Shown here: in pieces, positions 42,411 to 50,985 of the stretch
Numbering within the stretch: position 1 is the first letter of the stretch
How the letters are laid out: the number at the start of each line of letters is the position of its first letter
NCBI GenBank assembly: GCA_903932145.1
Contig: CAIZFE010000086.1
Location: 186,001-250,000, forward strand
Reading direction: 5' to 3'
Source of the DNA: an uncultured Rhodopila sp.
Lineage (GTDB): Bacteria; Pseudomonadota; Alphaproteobacteria; Acetobacterales; Acetobacteraceae
DNA length: 64,000 nucleotides
The notes under the pieces: generated by a model
Told to the model about the DNA's origin: nothing
What the model saw: the letters and a program-made list of their open reading frames with translations, nothing else
The model's database searches: none
Program-made: the position numbers and the translations under genes

Positions 42411-43205
42411 ATGCAGACACCACATGAGACTGACCGGAACGGCGGCACGCTCGCCATGAACACACCGCCGATCGTGTCGCGGCCGCAGTGGGAGGCCGCC
42501 CGCGAGCAGATGCTTGTGAAGGAGAAGGCCTTCACCCGCGCCCGCGACGCGCTGGCCGCCGAGCGCCGGCGCATGCCGTGGATGGCGGTAGAGAAAGCCT
42601 ACACGTTTGAAGGCCCATCCGGCACAAAAAGCCTGCTCGGCCTGTTCGAGGGCCGCCGTCAGTTGATCGTTTACCGCGCCTTCTTCGAACCCGGGGTGTT
42701 CGGCTGGCCTGACCATGGCTGTCGCGGTTGTTCCTTGGGTGCGGACCAGGTTGCGCATCTCTCCCATCTGAACGCCCGCGATACGACCCTGGCATATGCC
42801 TCACGCGCGCCGCAGGCGGATATTGCGCGTCTGAAGCAGCGAATGGGCTGGGCGATGCCGTGGTACACCATCACGGATAGTTTCGACGCCGACTTCGGCG
42901 TGGACGAGTGGCACGGTCACAACGTGTTTTTCCGTGACGGCGATCAAGTGTTTCGCACCTATTTCATCAACAACCGTGGTGACGAAGCGATGGGAAGCAC
43001 CTGGAGCTACCTCGACGCGACGCCGCTCGGACGCCAGGAAACCCGGGAAGACTCGCCGGCGGGCTACCCACAGAGCCCGCCCTACAAATGGTGGAACTGG
43101 CACGACACTTACGCCGCCGAAGCGTCGCCAGACCCGAAATGGGTCGAAGTGTCTGACGCCGGCGAGGCCGCGTTCCGGAACCTCGGCGCAGGCGCGAAGA
43201 CATGA
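42411..43205 (+). CDS. DUF899 family protein (thioredoxin-like)
   Basis: A 264-residue protein of DUF899, a thioredoxin-fold family of unknown function. REQMLVKEKAFTRARDALAAERRRMPWMAVEKAYTFEGPSG is the conserved N-terminal block. GCRGCSLGADQ carries a CxxC in the expected redox position (about residue 103), and KQRMGWAMPWYTITDSFDADFGV is the next block. AGGAGG precedes the ATG at 42411. It overlaps the small membrane protein gene by 4 bases. A paralogue lies at 43536-44288. Confidence 0.9.
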   Translation: MQTPHETDRNGGTLAMNTPPIVSRPQWEAAREQMLVKEKAFTRARDALAAERRRMPWMAVEKAYTFEGPSGTKSLLGLFEGRRQLIVYRAFFEPGVFGWPDHGCRGCSLGADQVAHLSHLNARDTTLAYASRAPQADIARLKQRMGWAMPWYTITDSFDADFGVDEWHGHNVFFRDGDQVFRTYFINNRGDEAMGSTWSYLDATPLGRQETREDSPAGYPQSPPYKWWNWHDTYAAEASPDPKWVEVSDAGEAAFRNLGAGAKT

Positions 43206-43498
43206 CCGCGGTCTGTCATGCCAGCTCGAACGGCGGTCCGGCCGGTGGTGACGCCGACGCGGTGGTAGCGCGAGGGGCAGCCAAATTTCTATGCCTCGCG
43301 GCTGCGCCGGTCTTCGCGATCATGGCGCTCATCAGCGGCGCGGGTCCGATGGAGGTGCTCTGTTCGGCCGAACATCGATCTCTGCTGAGCGGCATGGGCT
43401 CGATGTATGTTTTGATGAGCGTCTTTCATGCGGCGCCTTGGCTGAAGCTGATCTCTTGTCCGCGAAGCGGAGTCCATCGGCATCCCGCCGTTCGATGA
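43202..43498 (+). CDS. Small membrane protein in DUF899 cassette
   Basis: A 98-residue protein with two hydrophobic segments: FLCLAAAPVFAIMALISGAG and GSMYVLMSVFHAAPWLKLI, separated by a short loop with Cys (MEVLCSAEHRSLLSGM). No named family is assigned. Its ATGA overlap with the upstream DUF899 gene and position between two DUF899 genes suggest it works with them. Confidence 0.75.
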   Translation: MTAVCHASSNGGPAGGDADAVVARGAAKFLCLAAAPVFAIMALISGAGPMEVLCSAEHRSLLSGMGSMYVLMSVFHAAPWLKLISCPRSGVHRHPAVR

Positions 43499-43535
43499 CC
43501 GGTACCTCATCCCAACCACGACTATCAGAGGAGAA

Positions 43536-44288
43536 ATGATCATGGACACCACAACCTTGTCTGCACCGCGTGTCGTTTCGCGCGAAGAGTGGCTCACCGC
43601 CCGTTCGGCCCTCCTTGCCAGGGAGAGAGCGGTGACTCACGAACTCGACGCGCTCCGGGCCGAGCGGCGTCGATTGCCGCGGGTGGCGGTCGAGAAGCCG
43701 TATGTGTTTGAAGGGCCTCAGGGCCCATGCACCCTCGCGGATCTGTTCGGCGGCCGCAGCCAATTGGCCGTCTATCATTTCATGCTGACCCCGGGGTCTG
43801 ATCATATCTGTCGGGGGTGCTCCTTCGTCGCCGATCATATCGATGCGGCACGGCAGCATTTTGAGCACGCCGATCTTTCATTTGCCGCGATCTCGCGCGC
43901 GCCGTCCGAGCGGATCGAACAGGTCAGGCGGCGCATGGGTTGGACTTTCCCGTGGGTGTCCTCATACGACACCGACTTCAACTTCGACTTTGGTGTGTCG
44001 TTCACGAAGGAGGACATGGCAGCCGGCCGCGCCATCTACAATTACGGTACGCCGATCAGGAGCAGCGAAGACATGTTCGGCATCAGCATCTTTGCCAGAA
44101 ACGAGAGCGGCGACATCTTCCACACCTACTCGACCTACCACCGTGGCGTCGAACTGGTGATGGGGGCCCTCAATTGGCTCGATCTCACGCCACTGGGCCG
44201 CAATGAAGGCGACGGAATCATGAACTGGGTGAAGCTGCACGACGAATACGAAGTGGGCGACAAACGCGAAGGCGACTGCTGCGGCTGA
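43536..44288 (+). CDS. DUF899 family protein, second copy
   Basis: A 250-residue paralogue of the product of 42411-43205. It shares EEWLTARSALLARERAVTHELDALRAERRRLPRVAVEKPYVFEGPQG, a CxxC in ICRGCSFVADH, and RRRMGWTFPWVSSYDTDFNFDFGV, ending with WVKLHDEYE. It is clearly diverged from the first copy, so the duplication is old. GAGGAG lies before the ATG; a second ATG two codons later is possible. It ends with a cysteine pair (GDCCG). Confidence 0.9.
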   Translation: MIMDTTTLSAPRVVSREEWLTARSALLARERAVTHELDALRAERRRLPRVAVEKPYVFEGPQGPCTLADLFGGRSQLAVYHFMLTPGSDHICRGCSFVADHIDAARQHFEHADLSFAAISRAPSERIEQVRRRMGWTFPWVSSYDTDFNFDFGVSFTKEDMAAGRAIYNYGTPIRSSEDMFGISIFARNESGDIFHTYSTYHRGVELVMGALNWLDLTPLGRNEGDGIMNWVKLHDEYEVGDKREGDCCG

Positions 44289-44356
44289 TCTCGGGAGATC
44301 GAATTTTGCCCGGCGCCATCATCGGTGCCGGGCCAGCGTCACCCGGTCGGGCGTTC

Positions 44357-45148
44357 TCAAACCCAGGGCGAAAATCCATTACCCGAGGTTGGTCCGGGTC
44401 CCGACGGGACCTCGGCCAGTGAACGATTGATCGCTCGCAACACGTTCCGCTTGGTCAGGTCGAAGGCCGGGGCCAGCCGGTTCCGCGGCCGGGGCAGATC
44501 GACGGGCAGCGTCTCCTGCACCCGTCCGGGATGCGGGCGCATCACCACGATCCGGTCAGCCAACACGACGGCTTCCTCGATATCGTGCGTTACCATCAAA
44601 ACGGTGGGACGCAGCTCTCGCCACAAGTCCAGCAGCAAATCATGCAGACTCGCTCGGGTGAACGGGTCCAGGGCTGAGAACGGCTCATCTAGCAGAAGCA
44701 CGCCGGGGTGCCCGATCAGGGCCCGCGCGATGGCGATCCGTTGTTGCTGGCCGCCGGATAGTTCGCGTGGCCAGCGCTTGCCGTATCCGGCCAGTCCAAC
44801 CCGTGCGAGTAACGACTCCATGCGGGCTTGACGTTCCTCAGTGGCAAGACGCCGGCCGCCGAACGCGATGTTCGCCTCGGCCGTCAACCAGGGCAGCAAC
44901 CTGGGCTCCTGGAACACCGCGCTGATCGCCGGATTGGTTCCGGTCAGCGACACGCCGTCCACGTCGATCGCGCCGGTGGTGGTTTCGTCCAGGCCGGCGA
45001 TCAGCCGCAGCAGTGTGGTCTTGCCGCAGCCAGACCCGCCGAGGATCGCAACGATCTCGCCATCGGCGGCGTGCACATCGACTCCGCGCAACGCCTCCGT
45101 CCCATCCGCATAGGTCTTGCCGATGCCGCGCACGGTAAGCCGGGTCAT
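44357..45148 (-). CDS. ABC transporter ATPase, sulfonate/nitrate/taurine type (SsuB/TauB-like)
   Basis: A 263-residue ATPase. Walker A LGGSGCGKTT, Q-loop VFQEPRLLPWLTAEANI, signature LSGGQQQRIAIARALIG, Walker B VLLLDEPFSALD and switch His in VMVTHDIEEAV are all present. VFQEPRLLPW is characteristic of the SsuB/TauB/NrtD group. The ATG at 45148 overlaps the permease stop (ATGA), so the longer upstream frame is not used. It powers the permease encoded at 45145-45912. Confidence 0.94.
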   Translation of the reverse strand: MTRLTVRGIGKTYADGTEALRGVDVHAADGEIVAILGGSGCGKTTLLRLIAGLDETTTGAIDVDGVSLTGTNPAISAVFQEPRLLPWLTAEANIAFGGRRLATEERQARMESLLARVGLAGYGKRWPRELSGGQQQRIAIARALIGHPGVLLLDEPFSALDPFTRASLHDLLLDLWRELRPTVLMVTHDIEEAVVLADRIVVMRPHPGRVQETLPVDLPRPRNRLAPAFDLTKRNVLRAINRSLAEVPSGPGPTSGNGFSPWV

Positions 45149-45912
45149 AGCCGCATCCGGTTGGTATCCTGCCAGCGCAGCACCGGCCGGCTGAGCGCCA
45201 CCAGCACGCTGTCGGATGCCTTGCCCAAGAGAGCGAAAATAATCATCGCCACCAGGATTGAATCCGCGCGCCCCATCTGCTGGCCGTCGAGCAGCAGGTA
45301 GCCCAGCCCCTCCGACGCGCCCATCAGTTCCGCGGCCACCACGAACATGAAGCCGAGTCCGAGACCGGTGCGTAACGAGGCGATCCATACCGGCATGACC
45401 GCAGGCCAGGTGATGCGTAGCGCGATACCGGTGGATGACAGGCCGAAGACGCGGCCGACCTCGATCAGCTTGCGGTCAACCGATTGGATGGCGGTGAAAA
45501 TCCCGAGATACACCGGGAAGAATACGCCCAGCGCGATCAGAGCCAGCTTGGAGGTCTCGAAAATCCCAAGCCACAGGATGAACAACGGCACCCAGGCGAT
45601 GGACGGCACCGATCGAAGCGCCTGGATCGACGGATCGAGCAGCCGGTTTGCCAGCGGGCTGGCGCCGTTCAGCATGCCCAGCAACGTTCCGGCTGTGGCG
45701 CCAAGAGCAAACCCGAGCAGGACACGGGTCATCGTAGCCTCGATATGGACCAGCAGTTCGCCGGAGCGGGCCAGCGCCCACGCCGTCTGCGCCAGCCGGG
45801 ATGGAGGCGGCATCAGCCGTCCGCCCACGACTCCATAACGAACCGCGATTTCCCAAAGGATGGCGAGGCCGACCGGGATGACCAAGCCGACCATCCATGT
45901 GCCTCGCTTCAT
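45145..45912 (-). CDS. ABC transporter permease, SsuC/TauC-like
   Basis: A 255-residue inner-membrane protein with about six hydrophobic segments. The cytoplasmic EAA-type loop is VFGLSSTGIALRITWPAVMPVWIASLRTGLGLGF. SIQALRSVPSIAWVPLFILWLGI is the conserved SsuC segment. It follows the binding-protein gene by 12 bases and overlaps the ATPase gene. Confidence 0.94.
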   Translation of the reverse strand: MKRGTWMVGLVIPVGLAILWEIAVRYGVVGGRLMPPPSRLAQTAWALARSGELLVHIEATMTRVLLGFALGATAGTLLGMLNGASPLANRLLDPSIQALRSVPSIAWVPLFILWLGIFETSKLALIALGVFFPVYLGIFTAIQSVDRKLIEVGRVFGLSSTGIALRITWPAVMPVWIASLRTGLGLGFMFVVAAELMGASEGLGYLLLDGQQMGRADSILVAMIIFALLGKASDSVLVALSRPVLRWQDTNRMRL

Positions 45913-45924
45913 ACGGCTCGCTGC

Positions 45925-46887
45925 CTAAGCCCCGATCGCGCGGGCGTAGGACGGGTCGATCATGCCGTTGGTAATCGCGGTCATATCGAGGCTGGCATCC
46001 AGCACACCGGCGGTCTGTAGCGCCTTGCCGGCGGCGATGATCGTGGCGGCTTGCTTCTCACCGATCAGGCCGCTGGAGATGTCGGTTCGTTCCAACTGCC
46101 GGGCAATCACCGGTTCGGGGAGTTTGGCGGCGGCTACCAGGGCAGCATTCAGTTCCGCCGGATGCGCCAACGACCACTTGCGGGCTGTTTCGTAAATGGT
46201 CAGCACCCGGCGTACGAGCTCCGGGTTGGCGGCGGCGAATGCCTCGCGGACATTCAGCACGCCCCAGGTGTTGGCCTCGGGCTTGCGGTAGAACAACCGG
46301 GCACCAGACTCGATTTCGGCGGCGGCCATCATGGGATCGAGACCGGCCCAGGCAGCGACGTCCCCACGTTCCAGCGCGGTGCGGCCGTCGGCGTGCTGCA
46401 ACAACACCAGTTTCACGTCTTTTTCGGACAATCCGGCTTCGGCCAGGGCGCGCACCAGGAAGATGTGCGGGTCGGTGCCGCGGGTGACCGCGATGCGCTC
46501 CCCTTTCAGGTCGGCGACCGTCTTGATCTTGCTGTCTTTCTGAGTGACCAGGGCGGTCCATTCCGGCCGGGAGTACACGTAAACCGACCGGATCGGGTTG
46601 CCGTTCACCCGGGCGATCAAAGCCGCCGCACCGGCGCTGGAACCGAAGTCCAACGAGCCGGCGTTGAGGAATTCCAGGGCCTTGTTGGACCCGGCGGACA
46701 TCACCCAGCGAACGGAGATTCCGTCCCTGGCGAACTCGGTTTCCAGCAGCTTTTGATCCCGCAGCACCAGGCTGACCGGGTTGTAGGTCGCCCAATCGAT
46801 GTGGATTTCCTCAACCTTCGCGGCACGGGCGGCTGTGGCGGCAAACGGCAGAAGGGCGGCGGCGCCAAGGGCGCGTCTGGTCAGCAT
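45925..46887 (-). CDS. ABC transporter substrate-binding protein, aliphatic sulfonate type (SsuA-like)
   Basis: A 320-residue periplasmic binding protein. The N-terminus LTRRALGAAALLPFAATAARA has a twin-arginine-like start, so Tat export is possible. The mature part shows IDWATYNPVSLVLRDQKLLETEF, VMSAGSNKALEFLNAGSLDFGSSAGAAAL, DLKGERIAVTRGTDPHIFLVRAL and DVAAWAGLDPMMAAAE, all typical of the SsuA/NrtA group. It heads the three-gene operon. Sulfonate is the usual ligand, but related proteins bind other small anions. Confidence 0.9.
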   Translation of the reverse strand: MLTRRALGAAALLPFAATAARAAKVEEIHIDWATYNPVSLVLRDQKLLETEFARDGISVRWVMSAGSNKALEFLNAGSLDFGSSAGAAALIARVNGNPIRSVYVYSRPEWTALVTQKDSKIKTVADLKGERIAVTRGTDPHIFLVRALAEAGLSEKDVKLVLLQHADGRTALERGDVAAWAGLDPMMAAAEIESGARLFYRKPEANTWGVLNVREAFAAANPELVRRVLTIYETARKWSLAHPAELNAALVAAAKLPEPVIARQLERTDISSGLIGEKQAATIIAAGKALQTAGVLDASLDMTAITNGMIDPSYARAIGA

Positions 46888-46996
46888 GGATGGTCTCCGG
46901 GATTTTGCGCTGAAGAGAGCAAAACCTGCCGCGAAGGCAAGGGGCTTTCGTTAAAAGAGAGGAAACCTTCTCCCGATCGGCTGGTTCAGAGAGGTT

Positions 46997-47410
46997 CTAC
47001 CCGGCGTTCCGCCGTTTCTGAACGAGTTCCACCATGATGCCCTCAGGGCCGCGGATGAACGCGAGATAGGTGCCGGCATCTCGGGTCAACGGCCCGACCG
47101 CCACATCGGCCCCTTTGGCGCGCAGGGTGGCGATCGTCGCGTCGAGATCCTCAACCGTGAAACCAATGTGCTCCAGACCGTAATAGGGAAACGGCGGAGC
47201 GGGGGTCATGGGGTCGTTCGGGTGCGTCGGGGCGATCAGTATTTTCTGGCCACCGACATTCATCAACACGCGCATCTTGCCGGGATAAAGCGTGCCCGGT
47301 GGATAGATCCCGCGCGTCACGGCGGCATCAAACATGGTCTCGAAAAAGCGTGCGGTCGCATCCGGGTCGGGGCTGCGCAGATGCACATGGTCGAACTGGA
47401 AAATTGACAT
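46997..47410 (-). CDS. VOC-family (glyoxalase/dioxygenase-like) protein
   Basis: A 137-residue single-domain VOC protein. QFDHVHLRSPDPDATARFFETMFDA has the first metal-ligand His, YGLEHIGFTVEDLDATIATLRAKGADV the second, and FIRGPEGIMVELVQ the terminal Glu. This metal-binding pattern fits lactoylglutathione lyase-like or methylmalonyl-CoA epimerase-like enzymes, but the substrate is unknown. Monocistronic in appearance. Confidence 0.88.
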   Translation of the reverse strand: MSIFQFDHVHLRSPDPDATARFFETMFDAAVTRGIYPPGTLYPGKMRVLMNVGGQKILIAPTHPNDPMTPAPPFPYYGLEHIGFTVEDLDATIATLRAKGADVAVGPLTRDAGTYLAFIRGPEGIMVELVQKRRNAG

Positions 47411-47577
47411 AAGCGGACGCTAATCACGGGTCGCCCGGTGGTCAAATCGCGGCGCCGGGTCGCGGCGGCATGTGAGCGCTTGCGCGCGGGCCGGGCATTG
47501 CGCAGTGTAACCAGGCTGCGAGGGTAAGGGCCGGCACAGCGGTCCAATCTCGTGGCGCAGGGGGATACATCGACATC

Positions 47578-48357
47578 ATGGCTGAGAATGCGACGCCGCT
47601 TCTGTCCGTACGGGGCGTGACCCTTCGTTTTGGCGGCGTTGTCGCCCTGGACAACGTTTCTTTCGACGTGATGCCGGGGCAGATCGCCGGTCTGATCGGC
47701 CCCAATGGCGCTGGCAAGACCACGTTGTTCAATTGCCTCAGCCGGCTTTACCAGCCCAGCGCCGGGGAAATCACGTTTGAGGGTCAGTCGGTCCTGGCGG
47801 TTCCCCGGCACAAAATCCCAATGATCGGCATCGGCCGCACGTTCCAGAACGTCGCCTTGTTCGACCGGCTGACCGTGCTGGAAAACGTCATGGTCGGCCG
47901 TCACAGCCGCACCAGCGCGGGCTTCGTCGAGAACGCCCTGCGGCTGCCGTCAGTCGGGCGCGAGGAAGCCGCTGTGCGGGTCAAGGCGCTCGAACTGATT
48001 GAGTTCATGAACCTCACCGCCTTTACCGATCGTGTCGCCGCTGGTCTGCCGTTCCCGATTCGCAAGCGCGTCGAACTTGCCCGCGCGCTGGCCGCCGAAC
48101 CCAAGCTGCTGCTGCTGGACGAACCCGCCGCCGGGCTGAATCATGACGAGGTGCACACGCTGGAAGGCCAGATCCGCCGCGTCCGCGACGTGCAGGGCGT
48201 GACCGTGCTGCTGGTCGAACATCACATGAGTCTGGTGATGTCGGTGTCCGACAAGGTCGTGGTGGTCAACTTCGGCCGCAAGATCGCTGACGGACGGCCG
48301 GATGAGGTAAGGCAGAACCCGGACGTGATCCGCGCCTATCTCGGCACCGCCGCCTGA
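47578..48357 (+). CDS. livG: Branched-chain amino acid-type ABC transporter ATPase 1
   Basis: A 259-residue ATPase of the LivG kind. It has Walker A GPNGAGKTT, the Q-loop region IGRTFQNVALFDRLTVLENVMVG, Walker B LLLLDEPAAGLN and switch His in LLVEHHMSLVMSVSD. The signature region reads LPFPIRKRVELARALA where LivG proteins usually have L.YG.Q+RLEIARAL; the glycine and glutamine are replaced. It is the first of five genes in a tight operon (G, F, H, M, K). The ligand could be branched-chain amino acids, amides, urea or aromatic acids. Confidence 0.92.
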   Translation: MAENATPLLSVRGVTLRFGGVVALDNVSFDVMPGQIAGLIGPNGAGKTTLFNCLSRLYQPSAGEITFEGQSVLAVPRHKIPMIGIGRTFQNVALFDRLTVLENVMVGRHSRTSAGFVENALRLPSVGREEAAVRVKALELIEFMNLTAFTDRVAAGLPFPIRKRVELARALAAEPKLLLLDEPAAGLNHDEVHTLEGQIRRVRDVQGVTVLLVEHHMSLVMSVSDKVVVVNFGRKIADGRPDEVRQNPDVIRAYLGTAA

Positions 48358-49070
48358 TGGTCGCGTTGCTGGAGGCCAAGGCCCTCAGCGCATGGCATGG
48401 CCCCATTCGAGGCCTGTACGAACTTGACCTAACCGTCGAGCAGGGTGGCGTAACCGCTTTGCTCGGTGCCAACGGGGCCGGGAAAACCACCACCCTACGC
48501 GCCTTGTGCAACATGGTGCGGCGGGCGGGAACCACGACGTTCCAGGGCGTCGATATCAGCCGCCGCTCCACCGAGGATATCGTACGCATGGGTGTCGCGC
48601 ATGTGCCCGAAGGCCGCGGCACCTTCGTCGCGCTGACGGTGGAGGAAAACCTGCGCCTCGCGCTGCACACCCGCCGCGACAAAGCGGCGGCGATGCGCGA
48701 CCGGGATCTGGTGTTCGGCTATTTTCCGATCCTGCAGGAGCGTTTGCACCAGCAGGCCGGCACCCTGTCCGGCGGCGAACAGCAGATGCTGGCGATCGGC
48801 CGGGCGCTGATGCTCGCACCGAAACTGATGCTGCTGGATGAACCGTCGTTCGGGCTCGCACCGCTGATCGTGCGGGAAATCTTCCGAATCCTGAGGCAGA
48901 TCAACGAGCACGAGCATGTCTCGATGCTGATCGTGGAACAGAATGCCGCGTTGGCGCTCGATCTCGCTGACACGGTGTATCTATTGGAAACCGGCAAGGT
49001 GGTGACCTCCGGCCCCTCCGCCCTGATCCAGAACGACGAAGCGCTGCGCAAATCCTATTTGGGTTATTGA
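48357..49070 (+). CDS. livF: Branched-chain amino acid-type ABC transporter ATPase 2
   Basis: A 237-residue ATPase of the LivF kind. It has Walker A GANGAGKTTTLRAL, the Q-loop region VPEGRGTFVALTVEENLRLAL, an intact signature LSGGEQQMLAIGRALM, Walker B LMLLDEPSFGLAP and switch IVEQNAALALDLAD. Its start overlaps the livG stop by one base (TGATG). With LivG it forms the ATPase pair of the transporter. Confidence 0.94.
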   Translation: MVALLEAKALSAWHGPIRGLYELDLTVEQGGVTALLGANGAGKTTTLRALCNMVRRAGTTTFQGVDISRRSTEDIVRMGVAHVPEGRGTFVALTVEENLRLALHTRRDKAAAMRDRDLVFGYFPILQERLHQQAGTLSGGEQQMLAIGRALMLAPKLMLLDEPSFGLAPLIVREIFRILRQINEHEHVSMLIVEQNAALALDLADTVYLLETGKVVTSGPSALIQNDEALRKSYLGY

Positions 49071-49071
49071 G

Positions 49072-49944
49072 ATGGATTTTTTCATCCAGCAAATCGCATC
49101 CGGCCTGACCAGCGGCGCGATCTATGCCTGCGTCGCGCTGGGTCTTGTGATGATCTACGTATCGACAGACCACATCAATTTCGCCCAGGGCGAGATGGCG
49201 ATGTTCGCGACCTATCTGGCCTGGGCCATGATCAATGCCGGTGTGCCGTATTGGATCGCGTTCGGCCTGACGATCGCCGTCGCGTTCTTCGGCGGCCTGT
49301 TCATTCAGCGGGTGATCCTGAAACCGCTCGAACATGCCCCCGTGCTGGCATTGGTGGTGTGCTTCATCGCCCTGCTCTCGATCTTCAACGCCATAGCCGG
49401 GATGATCTGGAGCTACACGATCAAGCAATTTCCCAGTCCGTTCCCCAGCCACGATCTGTTCGGCAACGGCCTGGTCAGTGTGCAGCAGCTTGGCGTCGTC
49501 GGCGTGACGCTGGTTATGCTGGGCTTGCTGACCGTGTTCTTCCGTTTCACGACCCTTGGCCTTGCCATGCGCGCGGCCGCGCAGAACCCGGCATCGGCTC
49601 GCCTGATGGGGGTCCGCGTGGCCTGGATGCTGGCGCTTGGTTGGGGCCTCGCGGCGTCCATCGGCGCCATCGCCGGCATGCTGGTCGCGCCGATCGTTTT
49701 CCTCGACCCCAACATGATGAACGGCATCCTGGTCTACGGCTTTGCCAGTGCGCTGGTAGGCGGCATCGGCAATCCGATGGGCGCGGTTGCCGGCGGCTTC
49801 ATAGTCGGCGTGCTTGAGAATCTGGTCGGAAGCTATGTCATCGGCAACGAACTGAAGCTGAGCTTCGCGTTGGTGGTCGTGGTCGGCGTGCTGCTGTTGA
49901 AACCGGCCGGCCTGTTCGGCCGCGTCATTGTCAGGCGGGTCTGA
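49072..49944 (+). CDS. livH: Branched-chain amino acid-type ABC transporter permease 1
   Basis: A 290-residue inner-membrane permease. The start FIQQIASGLTSGAIYACVALGLVMIYVSTDHINFAQGEMAMFATY is the LivH hallmark. AAQNPASARLMGVRV is the cytoplasmic coupling loop, and GGIGNPMGAVAGGFIVGVLENLVGSY is the conserved C-terminal segment. It begins one base after the livF stop. Confidence 0.94.
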   Translation: MDFFIQQIASGLTSGAIYACVALGLVMIYVSTDHINFAQGEMAMFATYLAWAMINAGVPYWIAFGLTIAVAFFGGLFIQRVILKPLEHAPVLALVVCFIALLSIFNAIAGMIWSYTIKQFPSPFPSHDLFGNGLVSVQQLGVVGVTLVMLGLLTVFFRFTTLGLAMRAAAQNPASARLMGVRVAWMLALGWGLAASIGAIAGMLVAPIVFLDPNMMNGILVYGFASALVGGIGNPMGAVAGGFIVGVLENLVGSYVIGNELKLSFALVVVVGVLLLKPAGLFGRVIVRRV

Positions 49945-49947
49945 GGC

Positions 49948-50985
49948 ATGACGGCAAACTGGGCCAACAAACGCGGTGTCGGAGCGGGTGCGCTGCTGGC
50001 TTGGGCAGGCCTCGCGCTATTGCCGCTGATCGGTTTCATCACCGAAAATACCAGCTTTGATTATTACATGTACATGGGTCAGTCGATGTTGATCTATGCC
50101 ATCGCGGTCCTCGGTCTGAACCTGCTGATCGGTTTTAACGGTCAAATCTCCCTGGGTCACAGCGCCTTCTTTGCGCTGGGTGCCTACACCACGGCAATCC
50201 TGATGAACTTCGGCGGCTGGCCCTATTGGGCAACGCTGCCGGTCGCCGCCGTGGTCTGCTTCCTGGCCGGTTTGGCGTTCGGCTTTCCCGCCCTGAAGTT
50301 GGAGGGGCATTATCTGGCGCTCGCCACATTCACCCTGGCGATCGCGATGCCGCAACTGCTGAAATACAAGGCTATCGCGGGTTGGACCGGCGGCGTCGGC
50401 GGCGTGTTGCTGGACAAACCCGACCCGCCGGAGTGGACCGGACTCTCGGCCGATCAGTTTCTGTACTATTTGTGCCTGTTCTGCGCGATGGTTTTGTTCT
50501 GGCTGGTGTTCAATCTGCTGCGTGGACGCAGTGGCCGAGCGATCATGGCGATCCGCGATCATACGATGGCGGCCAGCACGATGGGGATCGATATAGCTCG
50601 GTATAAGACCGTTGCGTTCGGTATCTCGGCCGGTATCACCGGCATTGCGGGGGCACTGTCGGCGATCACCGTCGCCTACGTGGCACCGGATAGTTTCACG
50701 TTGCAGCTTTCGATTTCGTTTCTCGTCGGGCTTGTCGTTGGCGGCATCGCGTCGCTGCCGGGGTGCCTGATCGGGGGCGCCTTTATCGTGCTGGTGCAGA
50801 ACTCCGCCCAGTCGATTTCGGACTGGATGAAGGGCACGTTTGCACTGCGCTACGACGTGCCGGCGTGGGCGATCTACGGCGTGCTGCTGTTGGCGCTGAT
50901 GTACGTGCTGCCGGATGGCATCGCCGGAGGGTGTGCGCGGATCCGCGCATGGTGGACAACGCGGGGAAGAAGGGAGGCTCAATGA
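49948..50985 (+). CDS. livM: Branched-chain amino acid-type ABC transporter permease 2
   Basis: A 345-residue permease of the LivM kind. LIYAIAVLGLNLLIGFNGQISLGHSAFFALGAYTTAILM is the diagnostic N-terminal block, FPALKLEGHYLALATFTLAIA follows, and AIRDHTMAASTMGIDIARYKTVAFGISAGITGIAGAL is the coupling-loop region. It overlaps livK by 4 bases (ATGA). Confidence 0.94.
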   Translation: MTANWANKRGVGAGALLAWAGLALLPLIGFITENTSFDYYMYMGQSMLIYAIAVLGLNLLIGFNGQISLGHSAFFALGAYTTAILMNFGGWPYWATLPVAAVVCFLAGLAFGFPALKLEGHYLALATFTLAIAMPQLLKYKAIAGWTGGVGGVLLDKPDPPEWTGLSADQFLYYLCLFCAMVLFWLVFNLLRGRSGRAIMAIRDHTMAASTMGIDIARYKTVAFGISAGITGIAGALSAITVAYVAPDSFTLQLSISFLVGLVVGGIASLPGCLIGGAFIVLVQNSAQSISDWMKGTFALRYDVPAWAIYGVLLLALMYVLPDGIAGGCARIRAWWTTRGRREAQ

